Origin: Candidatus Auribacterota bacterium
Lineage (GTDB): Bacteria > Auribacterota > JAFGBW01 > JAFGJP01
Assembly (NCBI GenBank): GCA_016929035.1
Contig: JAFGJP010000066.1
Span: 1-6,112, forward strand
Direction: 5' to 3'
Length of the DNA stretch: 6,112 nucleotides
In this document: one piece after another, positions 1 to 6,112 of the stretch
How the letters are laid out: each line of letters begins with the position of its first letter
Numbering within the stretch: position 1 is the stretch's first letter
Position numbers and translations under genes: made by a program
The notes under the pieces: model-generated
What the model saw: only the letters and a program-made list of their open reading frames with translations
Told to the model about the DNA's origin: nothing
The model's database searches: none

Positions 1-1004
1 GTCAGAAGAGGATAAAGGCCGAGAAAAATAATAAAACCGACAAAAACAGCGGTCATAATGATCACCAGTGGCTCAAAAACGGCTGACAGAAAAGCAGCTG
101 TTTCCTCAAGTTTGCTCTGTGCGCTTTCAAAAAGGTAATGAAACGTATTTTTCATCTTTCCTCCTTTAAGACCAAGAGAGAGAGCCTCGTAAAAAACCGT
201 CGGAAGCGGAATGTTTTTCTCAAAGCTGATCACAGGTGATATCCCGTTCCTTACATCATGAAGGACATTTTTCATGGTTTTAAAGAGATTGCCTTGCGAA
301 AGGACCTCGAGGGCATGAAGAAAATCAAGTCCCGCGTCGATCAGGAGTGAAAAATGAAAAGAAAGATAATAGCCGTTAAACCATTTGGCGGTTTGCGATA
401 GCGGCTTTATTCTGCCGAGAAGAACGATTTTTTTCAAAGGCGACCTGATGAAAGATACGGCGGCGGCAAAGAAAGCGGCGGCAGCGGGAAAAAACAGGAG
501 AGAGGCCTTTTGACTTAACGACAGGAGAAAACCCGTAAAAAAGGGAGGATCGACGTCGAGTTCCCTGTAGACCAGGTTGAGAGAAGGGAGGAAATGGAAG
601 AGGATGATCGAAAGAGCGAGCAGGGCAAACCCCGTGGTCAGGACCGGATAGATCAGGATTTTTTTTATGTGATTTTCAAAAGCTCTGCGCTTTAACATGT
701 ATCCTTTAAGGTTTTCAAGAGCCCTGGAAAACGTGCCGGATTTTTCAGCAGATGAAAAGACAGTCTGATAGAAAGGAGGCAGGGCGGAAAATTCTCCGCT
801 GAAAAGTGACTGGCTGACACTCTGTCCATTGCGGATCTTTGTGATGGCCGAGCCGATCGTTTTGGCGAGCGCGGGGTCGACAGAGGATTTTTGCAAGATT
901 TCAAGAGCAGTGAAAAAATCAAAAGAGTTCTCGATAAGAAGCGACATTTCGCTGGTGAAATGCAGGAACTGACTTTCAAGATTTTTTTTGTTTCCAGTCT
1001 TCAT
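1..1004 (-). CDS. gspF: Type II secretion inner-membrane platform protein GspF (3' end cut by window edge)
   Basis: GspF is the polytopic inner-membrane protein that, in known systems, couples the GspE ATPase to pseudopilus assembly. Reading from ATG 1004-1002, 334 codons are visible with no stop before the edge. There are two T2SSF repeats. The first, about residues 14-137, has an AEKSGTFSRALENL motif (85-98) matching the usual GExSGxLxxxL signature, and the IYP after a basic patch (118-120). The second, about 213-334, has GLKGGKMKNTFHYL (278-291), where the usual acidic residue is Lys. Hydrophobic segments lie near 121-139, 168-186 and 310-333. The EPLVI...VGFII...YPLL ending is typical of the family C-terminus, so only about ten residues are probably missing. 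Members are usually near 400 residues. This one begins directly at the first repeat and lacks the usual leader of about 60 residues. It follows gspE after 49 nt. No in-frame ATG/GTG/TTG exists between the gspE stop and 1004. The family call is firm; the start is fairly sure. Confidence 0.9.
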   Translation of the reverse strand, partial: MKTGNKKNLESQFLHFTSEMSLLIENSFDFFTALEILQKSSVDPALAKTIGSAITKIRNGQSVSQSLFSGEFSALPPFYQTVFSSAEKSGTFSRALENLKGYMLKRRAFENHIKKILIYPVLTTGFALLALSIILFHFLPSLNLVYRELDVDPPFFTGFLLSLSQKASLLFFPAAAAFFAAAVSFIRSPLKKIVLLGRIKPLSQTAKWFNGYYLSFHFSLLIDAGLDFLHALEVLSQGNLFKTMKNVLHDVRNGISPVISFEKNIPLPTVFYEALSLGLKGGKMKNTFHYLFESAQSKLEETAAFLSAVFEPLVIIMTAVFVGFIIFLGLYPLL

Positions 1005-1030
1005 TCCAATTTTTGTCCGTGTGGTAACAT
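1001..1030 (-). other. Nine-codon mini-ORF ending on the gspF start codon
   Basis: In the 49-nt gap between gspE and gspF, an ATG at 1030-1028 opens a nine-codon frame (MLPHGQKLE). Its TGA (1003-1001) overlaps the gspF ATG (1004-1002) as ATGA, the same junction geometry as gspD/gspE. An AGG lies a few bases before this ATG, whereas gspF itself has only a GGA directly against its start codon. Ribosomes finishing the mini-ORF could re-initiate on gspF. This may be chance in such a short frame, and no peptide function is claimed. Confidence 0.25.
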
Positions 1031-1053
1031 GCGGCCTGTTCGATTCAAAAGCG

Positions 1054-2553
1054 CTACCAGAGGCTTCGCATGACTTCTTCGCTGCTCGTTGCGCCGCTGT
1101 GTATGGCTTCTAAGGCAGAATAGGCCAGGTCAGAATACTTTTCTTTTCTTTTTAAAGATGTCTTCTGATGGCCGGAGAGGCGGAGGGGAAATGCGTCATC
1201 GTCAGTCAATCGGATGTCGAAAATACCCTGTCTTCCGCGGTAGCCGCGCGTCCTGCATTCCATGCATCCACTGGCGGACATATCCTGTTCGATGCGGAGT
1301 CCGAATTCTGAGAAAAAGCTGACGGCTTCTTTTTTCGGTTTAATCCTGGTGGAACAGGACGGACAGATTCTTCTGACAAGCCTTTGCGTTGCGACTCCGA
1401 TTATGCTTGAATGAATAGTGAGAGGGTCGATCTCCATCTGTTCCAGCCGGTCCAGGATGTCCATGACCGTTGGCATGTGGACTGTCGTCAGGACCAGGTG
1501 CCCGGTCAGCGCAGCTTCAAAAGCCGCGCGCGCGCTCTCTTTGTCGCGGATTTCTCCGATGAGAATGACATCCGGATCATGTCTCAGGATAGACCTTATG
1601 CCGTCATTAAACGTCAGGCCGTTTGAGAGCCCGACCTGGACCTGGGTGATGCGTCCGCCGATATCGATTTCAGGGGGATCTTCAAGAGTGATAATATTTT
1701 GCGTGCCGTCATTGAGCTGACGTATGATCGAATAGAGAGTTGTTGTTTTCCCGCATCCTGTAGGTCCCCCGACAATAAAGATCCCCTTGCCTCCCTTCAT
1801 GTGGGAAAGGAGGGTTTTCATCTGAACCCCGCTGAGTCCCAGCTCTTCAATGGAAAGAAGATCCTGAGTGCCATAGAGGAACCGGACAGAGACTTTTTCG
1901 CCGGAGCGTGAAGGGAGCGTTGAGAGGCGAAGGCTGACGGTATCCTGGTTGATCTTAACCGTGGACCTGCCGCTTTGCGGGATATGGGTTTGAGCAATAT
2001 CGAGCCGTGCCATGACCTTCAGCCGTGTCAGGAGGCTGTCGTATTGCTCTATGTCAAAACGCAGGGCGTCATGGAGCATGCCGTCTATCCGAAATCGCAC
2101 GACAGGGGTATTCCCGACTTTCTGGATGTGGATATCCGTTGCCCCTTCATGGTATCCCTGGATGATGATTTTATTGGCAAGCTTGACGATATCAGAAAGG
2201 TCGCCTGTAAACACTTTCAGGTCTTCTGCCGGAAGGCTGAAATCAACCGGTTTTTGAGGTTCCTCCGGCCGGGAAGAAGACTCGGCCATGTGAGAAAAGA
2301 TGCGTTTTTTCAGTAGAAAGATGCTGTCCTCATCTGCCTTGAGAAGGCAGAGCTTTTTTCGCAGGGCTTTTTTTAAGTTATCAAGTACCCGGCCTTCTGA
2401 GAACGATTCTGACGCAGCGAGAAAGAGGCTGTTTTCTTTCATTGATACAGGGCAGATCCCCTGAATGTGAAAAAATCTTTCATCAAGAGAGCGGATGGTC
2501 TTCAGATCCAGGTCATTTTCCTTCAAATGCCTGATGTAGGTCAACGCTTTCAT
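1054..2553 (-). CDS. gspE: Type II secretion traffic ATPase GspE
   Basis: Cytoplasmic hexameric ATPase that powers pseudopilus assembly. It has 499 residues, the normal length for GspE. An N-terminal MshEN/T2SSE_N-like domain spans about 1-90, followed by a Pro/Glu-rich linker (91-108). The N2 part contains TDIHIQ (139-144) and VRFRIDG (152-158). The ATPase core has a Walker A loop GPTGCGKT (263-270, Lys269), an Asp box ITLEDPPE (288-295), a Walker B region DPDVILIGE (326-334, catalytic Glu334) and a His box HLVLTTVH (352-359). The zinc-binding CxxC-x29-CxxC module is intact (Cys397, 400, 430, 433), followed by the typical GYRGRQGIFDI. Small deviations are Cys267 in the Walker A loop, PPEID after the Asp box and HMPT in place of the common HTND. 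The zinc module together with gspC and gspD next door argues for T2SS rather than a type IV pilus PilB, although the folds are shared. The start ATG overlaps the gspD stop as ATGA, which implies translational coupling. Confidence 0.96.
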   Translation of the reverse strand: MKALTYIRHLKENDLDLKTIRSLDERFFHIQGICPVSMKENSLFLAASESFSEGRVLDNLKKALRKKLCLLKADEDSIFLLKKRIFSHMAESSSRPEEPQKPVDFSLPAEDLKVFTGDLSDIVKLANKIIIQGYHEGATDIHIQKVGNTPVVRFRIDGMLHDALRFDIEQYDSLLTRLKVMARLDIAQTHIPQSGRSTVKINQDTVSLRLSTLPSRSGEKVSVRFLYGTQDLLSIEELGLSGVQMKTLLSHMKGGKGIFIVGGPTGCGKTTTLYSIIRQLNDGTQNIITLEDPPEIDIGGRITQVQVGLSNGLTFNDGIRSILRHDPDVILIGEIRDKESARAAFEAALTGHLVLTTVHMPTVMDILDRLEQMEIDPLTIHSSIIGVATQRLVRRICPSCSTRIKPKKEAVSFFSEFGLRIEQDMSASGCMECRTRGYRGRQGIFDIRLTDDDAFPLRLSGHQKTSLKRKEKYSDLAYSALEAIHSGATSSEEVMRSLW

Positions 2554-4172
2554 TCCTGTACGCTCAAGATATCCTTTGTTGTTTCTTTCCGTGCCAGAGT
2601 GTCCATATCTTCAGGGGATTTGACGATCTGGGCTGTGATAAAAAGGAGAAGATTTTTCTTTTCCGTATTCTCTGAGTGTCTTTTGAAAAGCCAGCTGATC
2701 AGGGGAATCTTGCTGAGAACAGGCGGCTCCTGATCGATCTTGTTTTTGCTGTCAGCTGTCAGGCCTCCGATGACGGCCAGGGATCCGTCCTTGAGGATGA
2801 CCGTTGTGGTTATACTTCTTTTGCTGGTTTCTACGCCGCCCTCGAAGGATGATCCCAGAACCTCTTCCAGCTGCTGGTCAATGATCAGGCTGATGATATC
2901 ATCAGAACCGATACGGGGCTTGATTTTCAATTTGAGGCCGACATCTTTGAAGTCGAATGTCTTGACCGTTCCGCCCTGAGGCGTTACTTGAGAATCTTTC
3001 AGGAAAGCCAGATTTTTTCCTACAATAATCTCAGCGTCTTCATTGTCGGCTGTCAGGAGCTTGGGGGTCGAAAGGATGTCGATCCCGCTGTGCTTTTGAG
3101 AGAGGTTGATGACCCAGCTGATATCAGGTATCGTTGTTCCGGAAATTGTCTGGGTCCCTTCAGCGTAGGTGAAGGCTGTCCCCTTGGCGTCAGCTCCGGA
3201 AAGAAGAGCTGATGTCATCCCCGCTTCACTGATTTTCGTAAATCCTTTTTCCGTGGCATAAAGCACGCCTCCTGTTGAAAGAATATCAAACCCGATTTCT
3301 TTAGCCGTCTGTTCCGTTATTTCAGCGACAACAGCTTTCACCAGCACCTGTTTTTTTGGGATATCAATTGTAGCGAGAACGTCCTTTAATTTTTCCATGT
3401 CGCCGGCATTGGCTGAAATGAGAAGGGAATTGCTTTCTTCATGAGAGATGAAAGACGGGAAGTTTTGCCCTTCTGAGCGGCCTTCCATGCGAAGTTTTGA
3501 CGCATAGAGTTTATCGAGCATTTCTGCCGCTTGAGACGAGGAAATGTTATGACACTTGACAACTTGAAGAGCGTCCCGTCCTAAAGCTGAATGCTGACGG
3601 TCGATCTGGTTGATGAGTGTAAGGATCTTTTTCAGGCTTTCGATATCCCCTGTCATGATGACAGCGTTGTTTTCAGGAACTATTCCCAGATAGCCGCCCT
3701 TGCTGAGAAGAGGAGTCAGGACATTTTTGACTTCTTCGGCATCAGCATATTCCAGTTTAACGAGATGAGTAATGTAGGAGTTGGAGGAGGTTATGTCTTC
3801 AGGTAATGAGCGGCCGAAAGAGACCTGGTCCTGAACGGTCTTTGCGTTTTCAGCGGAGACCACTTCAAAGGCTTCAGGTTTTTCTATAAGAGCATAGCCG
3901 TGAATGAGAAGAATGGCCCGCAGCATGCTGAGGGCTTCTTCTTTTGTCACATTTTTTGGGGCTGACAGAGAAACACGGCCTTCGACCTGATTGGAGATGA
4001 TAAAATTTTTTTCCAGGATCTCGCTCATTGTCTTGATAAGCATCTTGATCTCAACATCTTCAAAATCCATTGATATGAGCATCTCGGCTGGAAACGCGCT
4101 GGCAAATGAAAAAAAACACAGGAAAAGAGCAGCCAGAAGGCTTAATTTTTCAGCAGATTTGAATCTTTTCAT
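2550..4172 (-). CDS. gspD: Type II secretion outer-membrane secretin GspD (compact form)
   Basis: Multimeric outer-membrane channel through which folded substrates leave the periplasm. It has 540 residues. A Sec signal peptide is clear: basic start MKRFK, hydrophobic core 11-22, likely cleavage after ASA (24-26). The nearest Cys (19) lacks a lipobox, so it is not an evident lipoprotein. An N0-like domain spans about 31-106 (ISMDFEDVEIKMLIKTMSE onward). Two KH-type N domains follow, about 133-191 and 201-271, and then the secretin domain from about 273. Within it are KQVLVKAVVAEI (274-285), ILSTPKLLTADNEDAEIIVG (366-385), KDVGLKLKIKPRI (409-421) and the signature IGGLTADSK...PPVLSKIPLISWLF (468-496), where Ser replaces the usual Gly before the final aromatic residues. 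The protein ends about 25 residues after the barrel, so no long pilotin-binding S domain is seen. GspD is usually about 650 residues with N0-N1-N2-N3; one N domain appears absent here. The start follows gspC by 21 nt with a usable ribosome binding site. Confidence 0.96.
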   Translation of the reverse strand: MKRFKSAEKLSLLAALFLCFFSFASAFPAEMLISMDFEDVEIKMLIKTMSEILEKNFIISNQVEGRVSLSAPKNVTKEEALSMLRAILLIHGYALIEKPEAFEVVSAENAKTVQDQVSFGRSLPEDITSSNSYITHLVKLEYADAEEVKNVLTPLLSKGGYLGIVPENNAVIMTGDIESLKKILTLINQIDRQHSALGRDALQVVKCHNISSSQAAEMLDKLYASKLRMEGRSEGQNFPSFISHEESNSLLISANAGDMEKLKDVLATIDIPKKQVLVKAVVAEITEQTAKEIGFDILSTGGVLYATEKGFTKISEAGMTSALLSGADAKGTAFTYAEGTQTISGTTIPDISWVINLSQKHSGIDILSTPKLLTADNEDAEIIVGKNLAFLKDSQVTPQGGTVKTFDFKDVGLKLKIKPRIGSDDIISLIIDQQLEEVLGSSFEGGVETSKRSITTTVILKDGSLAVIGGLTADSKNKIDQEPPVLSKIPLISWLFKRHSENTEKKNLLLFITAQIVKSPEDMDTLARKETTKDILSVQE

Positions 4173-4179
4173 GGATCAA

Positions 4180-4186
4180 CCGCCCC
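4180..4186 (-). promoter_or_regulatory. Ribosome binding site of gspD
   Basis: GGGGCGG read on the minus strand lies seven bases before the gspD ATG. Together with the following TTGATC it resembles an extended anti-16S match of the GGAGGTGATC type, with one mismatch and one extra base. It is the only start in the window with a convincing Shine-Dalgarno at normal spacing, and it supports 4172 as the gspD start. Confidence 0.5.
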
Positions 4187-4193
4187 ACTGGAC

Positions 4194-5087
4194 TTATCTG
4201 ATGGTGTACTTGAGTACAATATGTTCATCTTTGCGCGACAGCTCAATAAAAACAGACTGAAGGTCAGCCAGAGAAGCAAACTGGCGTATGGCTGTAAACG
4301 TGTCATTAAGGCTTTTCCCATTGATTTTTGTGATAATATCGCCTTCCTTCAGGCCGATCTCTCTGAGGAAGCTGCTTTCTTTCATGTTCTTAAGAATGAA
4401 TCCGCCGCTTTTCCCTTCATTGTCGATAAACGGGACCAGCCTTACCTGCTGAAGAAACTTGGCCGGGTCCTGCAGGTTGTCCATCATCATGCGTTTGGCG
4501 ATTTCGTAGTGATGCGGGCCGATTTTTTTAACGACAAGGGATGAGCCATTTGAATCCTTGTTTACGGAAGACAATCCTTTATCGCCGCCTGTGAGGGAAG
4601 CTGTTTGCAGAGTAACAGATTTTCGGAAGATCTGGATGACGCTGAAATCGCTTAAGGTGTCTCCTTCCCTGACAATGTGCTGCCTGTTCGTTTTGAGATC
4701 TTCGAAAACAGCCAGTTTCTTTTTATCCGTAATCATCGTTCCGGCGAGTTTATAAGAATTTATGGAAGAACCTTTTTCAACGCTGCGGGTCATTGTCTCC
4801 GAAATTTTTTGCTTATCGCTGATATGTTGAACGCTTTTTTGTTCATTTGAAGAAAGAAATCTGGATACATTCGAAAAAGGGAGAGGCGCTTTGATGGACG
4901 GATTTTCCGGCAAAGCCGTAAGGGAAGCATCTTTTTTGCCCAATGAGGATAAAGATATCCCCAGATAGAACGAAAAAAACACGACTGCCAGAACAGAGAG
5001 AGCCAGCACGCAGATAATCGAAGCTTTTTTGAGCAGAGCAAAAGACCTGACGCTCATAAAAAAGGATTTATTCGTGTTGGAGTACAT
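4194..5087 (-). CDS. gspC: Type II secretion inner-membrane linker protein GspC (PDZ type)
   Basis: Bitopic inner-membrane protein whose periplasmic part contacts the N0 domain of the GspD secretin and is linked to substrate recognition. With the start used here it has 297 residues. A short basic cytoplasmic tail is followed by one membrane helix (about 22-44). A polar Ser/Lys-rich linker (about 50-108) leads to the homology-region (HR) beta domain, about 111-161 (YKLAGTMITDKKKLAVFED, then HIVREGDTLSDFSV). A second Ser-rich linker follows, and then a PDZ domain at about 215-295 with SGGFILKN, GLKEGDIITKINGKSL and a closing IVLKYTI. Length and layout match the family. The start is uncertain. 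ATG 5087 overlaps the upstream gene by 20 nt. ATG 5057 lies 10 nt after its stop and gives a 287-residue protein. ATG 5123 and TTG 5183 would overlap more. None has a clear Shine-Dalgarno, and re-initiation after the upstream stop is plausible. The end and family call are firm. Confidence 0.88.
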   Translation of the reverse strand: MYSNTNKSFFMSVRSFALLKKASIICVLALSVLAVVFFSFYLGISLSSLGKKDASLTALPENPSIKAPLPFSNVSRFLSSNEQKSVQHISDKQKISETMTRSVEKGSSINSYKLAGTMITDKKKLAVFEDLKTNRQHIVREGDTLSDFSVIQIFRKSVTLQTASLTGGDKGLSSVNKDSNGSSLVVKKIGPHHYEIAKRMMMDNLQDPAKFLQQVRLVPFIDNEGKSGGFILKNMKESSFLREIGLKEGDIITKINGKSLNDTFTAIRQFASLADLQSVFIELSRKDEHIVLKYTIR

Positions 5088-6048
5088 TTTTAATAGCGTA
5101 AATCGGTTTATTTTGCGATTCATGGTAGATTCTGATCTGCATCTCAGCCAAAAGTCCCATGAGAATAAACTGGAGACCGGCAAAAATCAGGAAGATCGAA
5201 ATAAGCAAAAGCGGCCTGTCAGCCGGGATTTGGTAAAACTGTCTTTGGATAATGACACGCAGGAAAAAAACGCTGCCGAAAAAAAGCGAGGAAAGTCCGA
5301 ATATACCGAAGATCTGAATGGGCTTTGTGGAGAAGCTGAGCAGGAACTTGACTGTAATGAGATCGAGAATAACACGGAATGTCCTGGTAATACCGTACTT
5401 GGATTTTCCCCGTGTTCTTGGCCTGTGTTTGACAGGGACTTCTGTGATCCGTGTGCCCATCCAGGAAGCAACGGCCGGGATAAAGCGGTGCATTTCTCCA
5501 TAGAGGTTAATGTTTTTAATGACTTCCTTGCGGAAGGCCTTGAGAGTACAGCCATAGTCATGAAGTCTGACGCCTGTTGTGAATGAAATGATTTTGTTTG
5601 CCAGGATCGAGGGGATCCGTCTGGAGATCAACTTGTCTTTTCTTTCCCTCCTCCAGCCGCTGACAATGTCATACCCTTCGTCGATCTTTGCCATCAAAAG
5701 CGGGATGTCCGTAGGGTCGTTCTGCAGATCAGCATCCATGGAAACAATGATTTCCCCCTCGGACAGGCTGAATCCGGCGGCCATAGCTGACGTCTGCCCG
5801 AAATTTTTCCTGAACTGGATTATTTTTACCTGATTGTCTTTCTGAAAGATTTCCTGAAGCTTGGAAGGGGTATTGTCAGAGCTGCCGTCATCAATAAAGA
5901 TGATTTCTGACCGCTTGTCTTTCATCTGGCGGAGAGCCCGGCTCACCTGAAGATAGCAGTCCTCGATATTTTGCTCTTCGTTATAAACAGGGATAACGAC
6001 GGAAACGTCTTTTTTCGCCTTCATCTTTTCATTGTTTCTGTTCGACAT
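5068..6048 (-). CDS. Family 2 polyisoprenyl-phosphate glycosyltransferase (GtrB/ArnC/DPM1-like)
   Basis: Predicted to move a sugar from a nucleotide donor onto a polyprenyl phosphate (probably undecaprenyl phosphate) on the cytoplasmic face of the inner membrane, for later use in glycan or lipid modification. It has 326 residues, typical of the GtrB/ArnC/DPM1 group. The GT-A domain occupies about 14-235: VSVVIPVYNEE (15-25), IDDGSSDNT (52-60), the metal-binding DAD within SMDADLQNDP (103-112), and RPRTRGKSKYG (209-219) near its end. Two membrane helices follow, about 243-265 and 279-303, then a short basic cytoplasmic tail. Donor sugar and final acceptor cannot be read from sequence, so no symbol is given. 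It is the first gene of the visible operon and runs into gspC with essentially no gap, so the two are probably co-transcribed. The start ATG 6048 lacks a Shine-Dalgarno. An in-frame ATG at 6024 would still keep the whole catalytic domain. The family call is secure; a role in secretion is unproven. Confidence 0.92.
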   Translation of the reverse strand: MSNRNNEKMKAKKDVSVVIPVYNEEQNIEDCYLQVSRALRQMKDKRSEIIFIDDGSSDNTPSKLQEIFQKDNQVKIIQFRKNFGQTSAMAAGFSLSEGEIIVSMDADLQNDPTDIPLLMAKIDEGYDIVSGWRRERKDKLISRRIPSILANKIISFTTGVRLHDYGCTLKAFRKEVIKNINLYGEMHRFIPAVASWMGTRITEVPVKHRPRTRGKSKYGITRTFRVILDLITVKFLLSFSTKPIQIFGIFGLSSLFFGSVFFLRVIIQRQFYQIPADRPLLLISIFLIFAGLQFILMGLLAEMQIRIYHESQNKPIYAIKNVLQHE

Positions 6049-6079
6049 ATTTTTCGATTTTATATTGAATTCTTGTGTT

Positions 6080-6107
6080 ATTGTATCCTTTTACATGTGT
6101 TTTTCAA
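6080..6107 (-). promoter_or_regulatory. Candidate sigma70-type promoter for the glycosyltransferase-gsp operon
   Basis: Read on the minus strand, TTGAAA (6107-6102, five of six to TTGACA) and TACAAT (6085-6080, five of six to TATAAT) are separated by 16 nt in an AT-rich stretch. Transcription would start near 6073 and leave a short leader of about 25 nt before the glycosyltransferase ATG. The 64-nt region (6049-6112) shows no other feature. It is cut by the window edge, so a terminator or operator further upstream cannot be judged. Such motifs are common by chance in AT-rich DNA, hence the modest confidence. Confidence 0.4.
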
Positions 6108-6112
6108 TAAAA

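Noticed and set aside
692..979. Minus-strand 95-codon reading frame
   Set aside because: It lies within gspF in a different frame, has no recognisable domain, and the gspF frame across it reads clear T2SSF motifs.
1411..1720. Two overlapping plus-strand frames opposite the gspE ATPase core
   Set aside because: They sit opposite the Walker B and His box codons, whose conservation keeps stops out of the complement. No domain or start signal is seen.
3591..3806. Plus-strand 71-codon frame inside gspD
   Set aside because: It is antisense to the N1 domain of gspD and has no support of its own.
1..4172. Type IV pilus or competence system (PilQ/PilB/PilC) instead of T2SS
   Set aside because: A GspC with HR and PDZ domains is directly upstream, and gene order C-D-E-F is that of T2SS. 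No pilM-N-O-P genes are seen.
4173..4193. Terminator between gspC and gspD
   Set aside because: The 21-nt gap contains a ribosome binding site but no inverted repeat followed by a T tract on the transcribed strand.
5029..5586. Plus-strand 185-codon reading frame antisense to the glycosyltransferase and gspC
   Set aside because: Its composition is highly polar and low in pattern, with no motif or good ribosome binding site, and it is fully explained as the complement of two well-supported genes.

Overview
The window holds the promoter-proximal part of a type II secretion (T2SS, general secretory pathway) operon, all on the minus strand, so genes read from high to low coordinates. In transcription order they are: a family 2 polyisoprenyl-phosphate glycosyltransferase (6048-5068), gspC (about 5087-4194), gspD (4172-2550), gspE (2553-1054) and gspF (1004 to the left edge, missing only its last few codons). 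Coding density is almost total. The junctions are a 4-nt overlap (gspD/gspE), gaps of 21 and 49 nt (gspC/gspD, gspE/gspF), and an overlap or very short gap at glycosyltransferase/gspC. The only non-coding stretch of note is the 64 nt at the right edge, which carries a reasonable sigma70-type promoter aimed into the operon.

A secretin with a Sec signal peptide and a GspC with a PDZ domain mean a Gram-negative (diderm) bacterium. The base composition is moderate, with no strong codon skew. The C-D-E-F gene order, the compact secretin and the short GspF would suit a lineage outside the well-studied gammaproteobacteria, such as Desulfobacterota or a related phylum. That placement is an impression, not something the sequence proves.

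The gsp products should act together. GspE is the cytoplasmic hexameric ATPase. GspF is the inner-membrane platform protein that would couple GspE to pseudopilus assembly. GspC spans the inner membrane and reaches through the periplasm. GspD is the outer-membrane channel whose N0 domain GspC contacts. The pseudopilins (gspG onward) and gspL/M are not visible and are probably to the left. The leading glycosyltransferase belongs to lipid-linked sugar metabolism. Its link to secretion is positional only.

No RNA gene, mobile element, CRISPR array or wholly new system was found. The points worth a second look are the reduced secretin and GspF, the glycosyltransferase at the head of the operon, a nine-codon mini-ORF that ends on the gspF start codon, and the generally weak ribosome binding sites.
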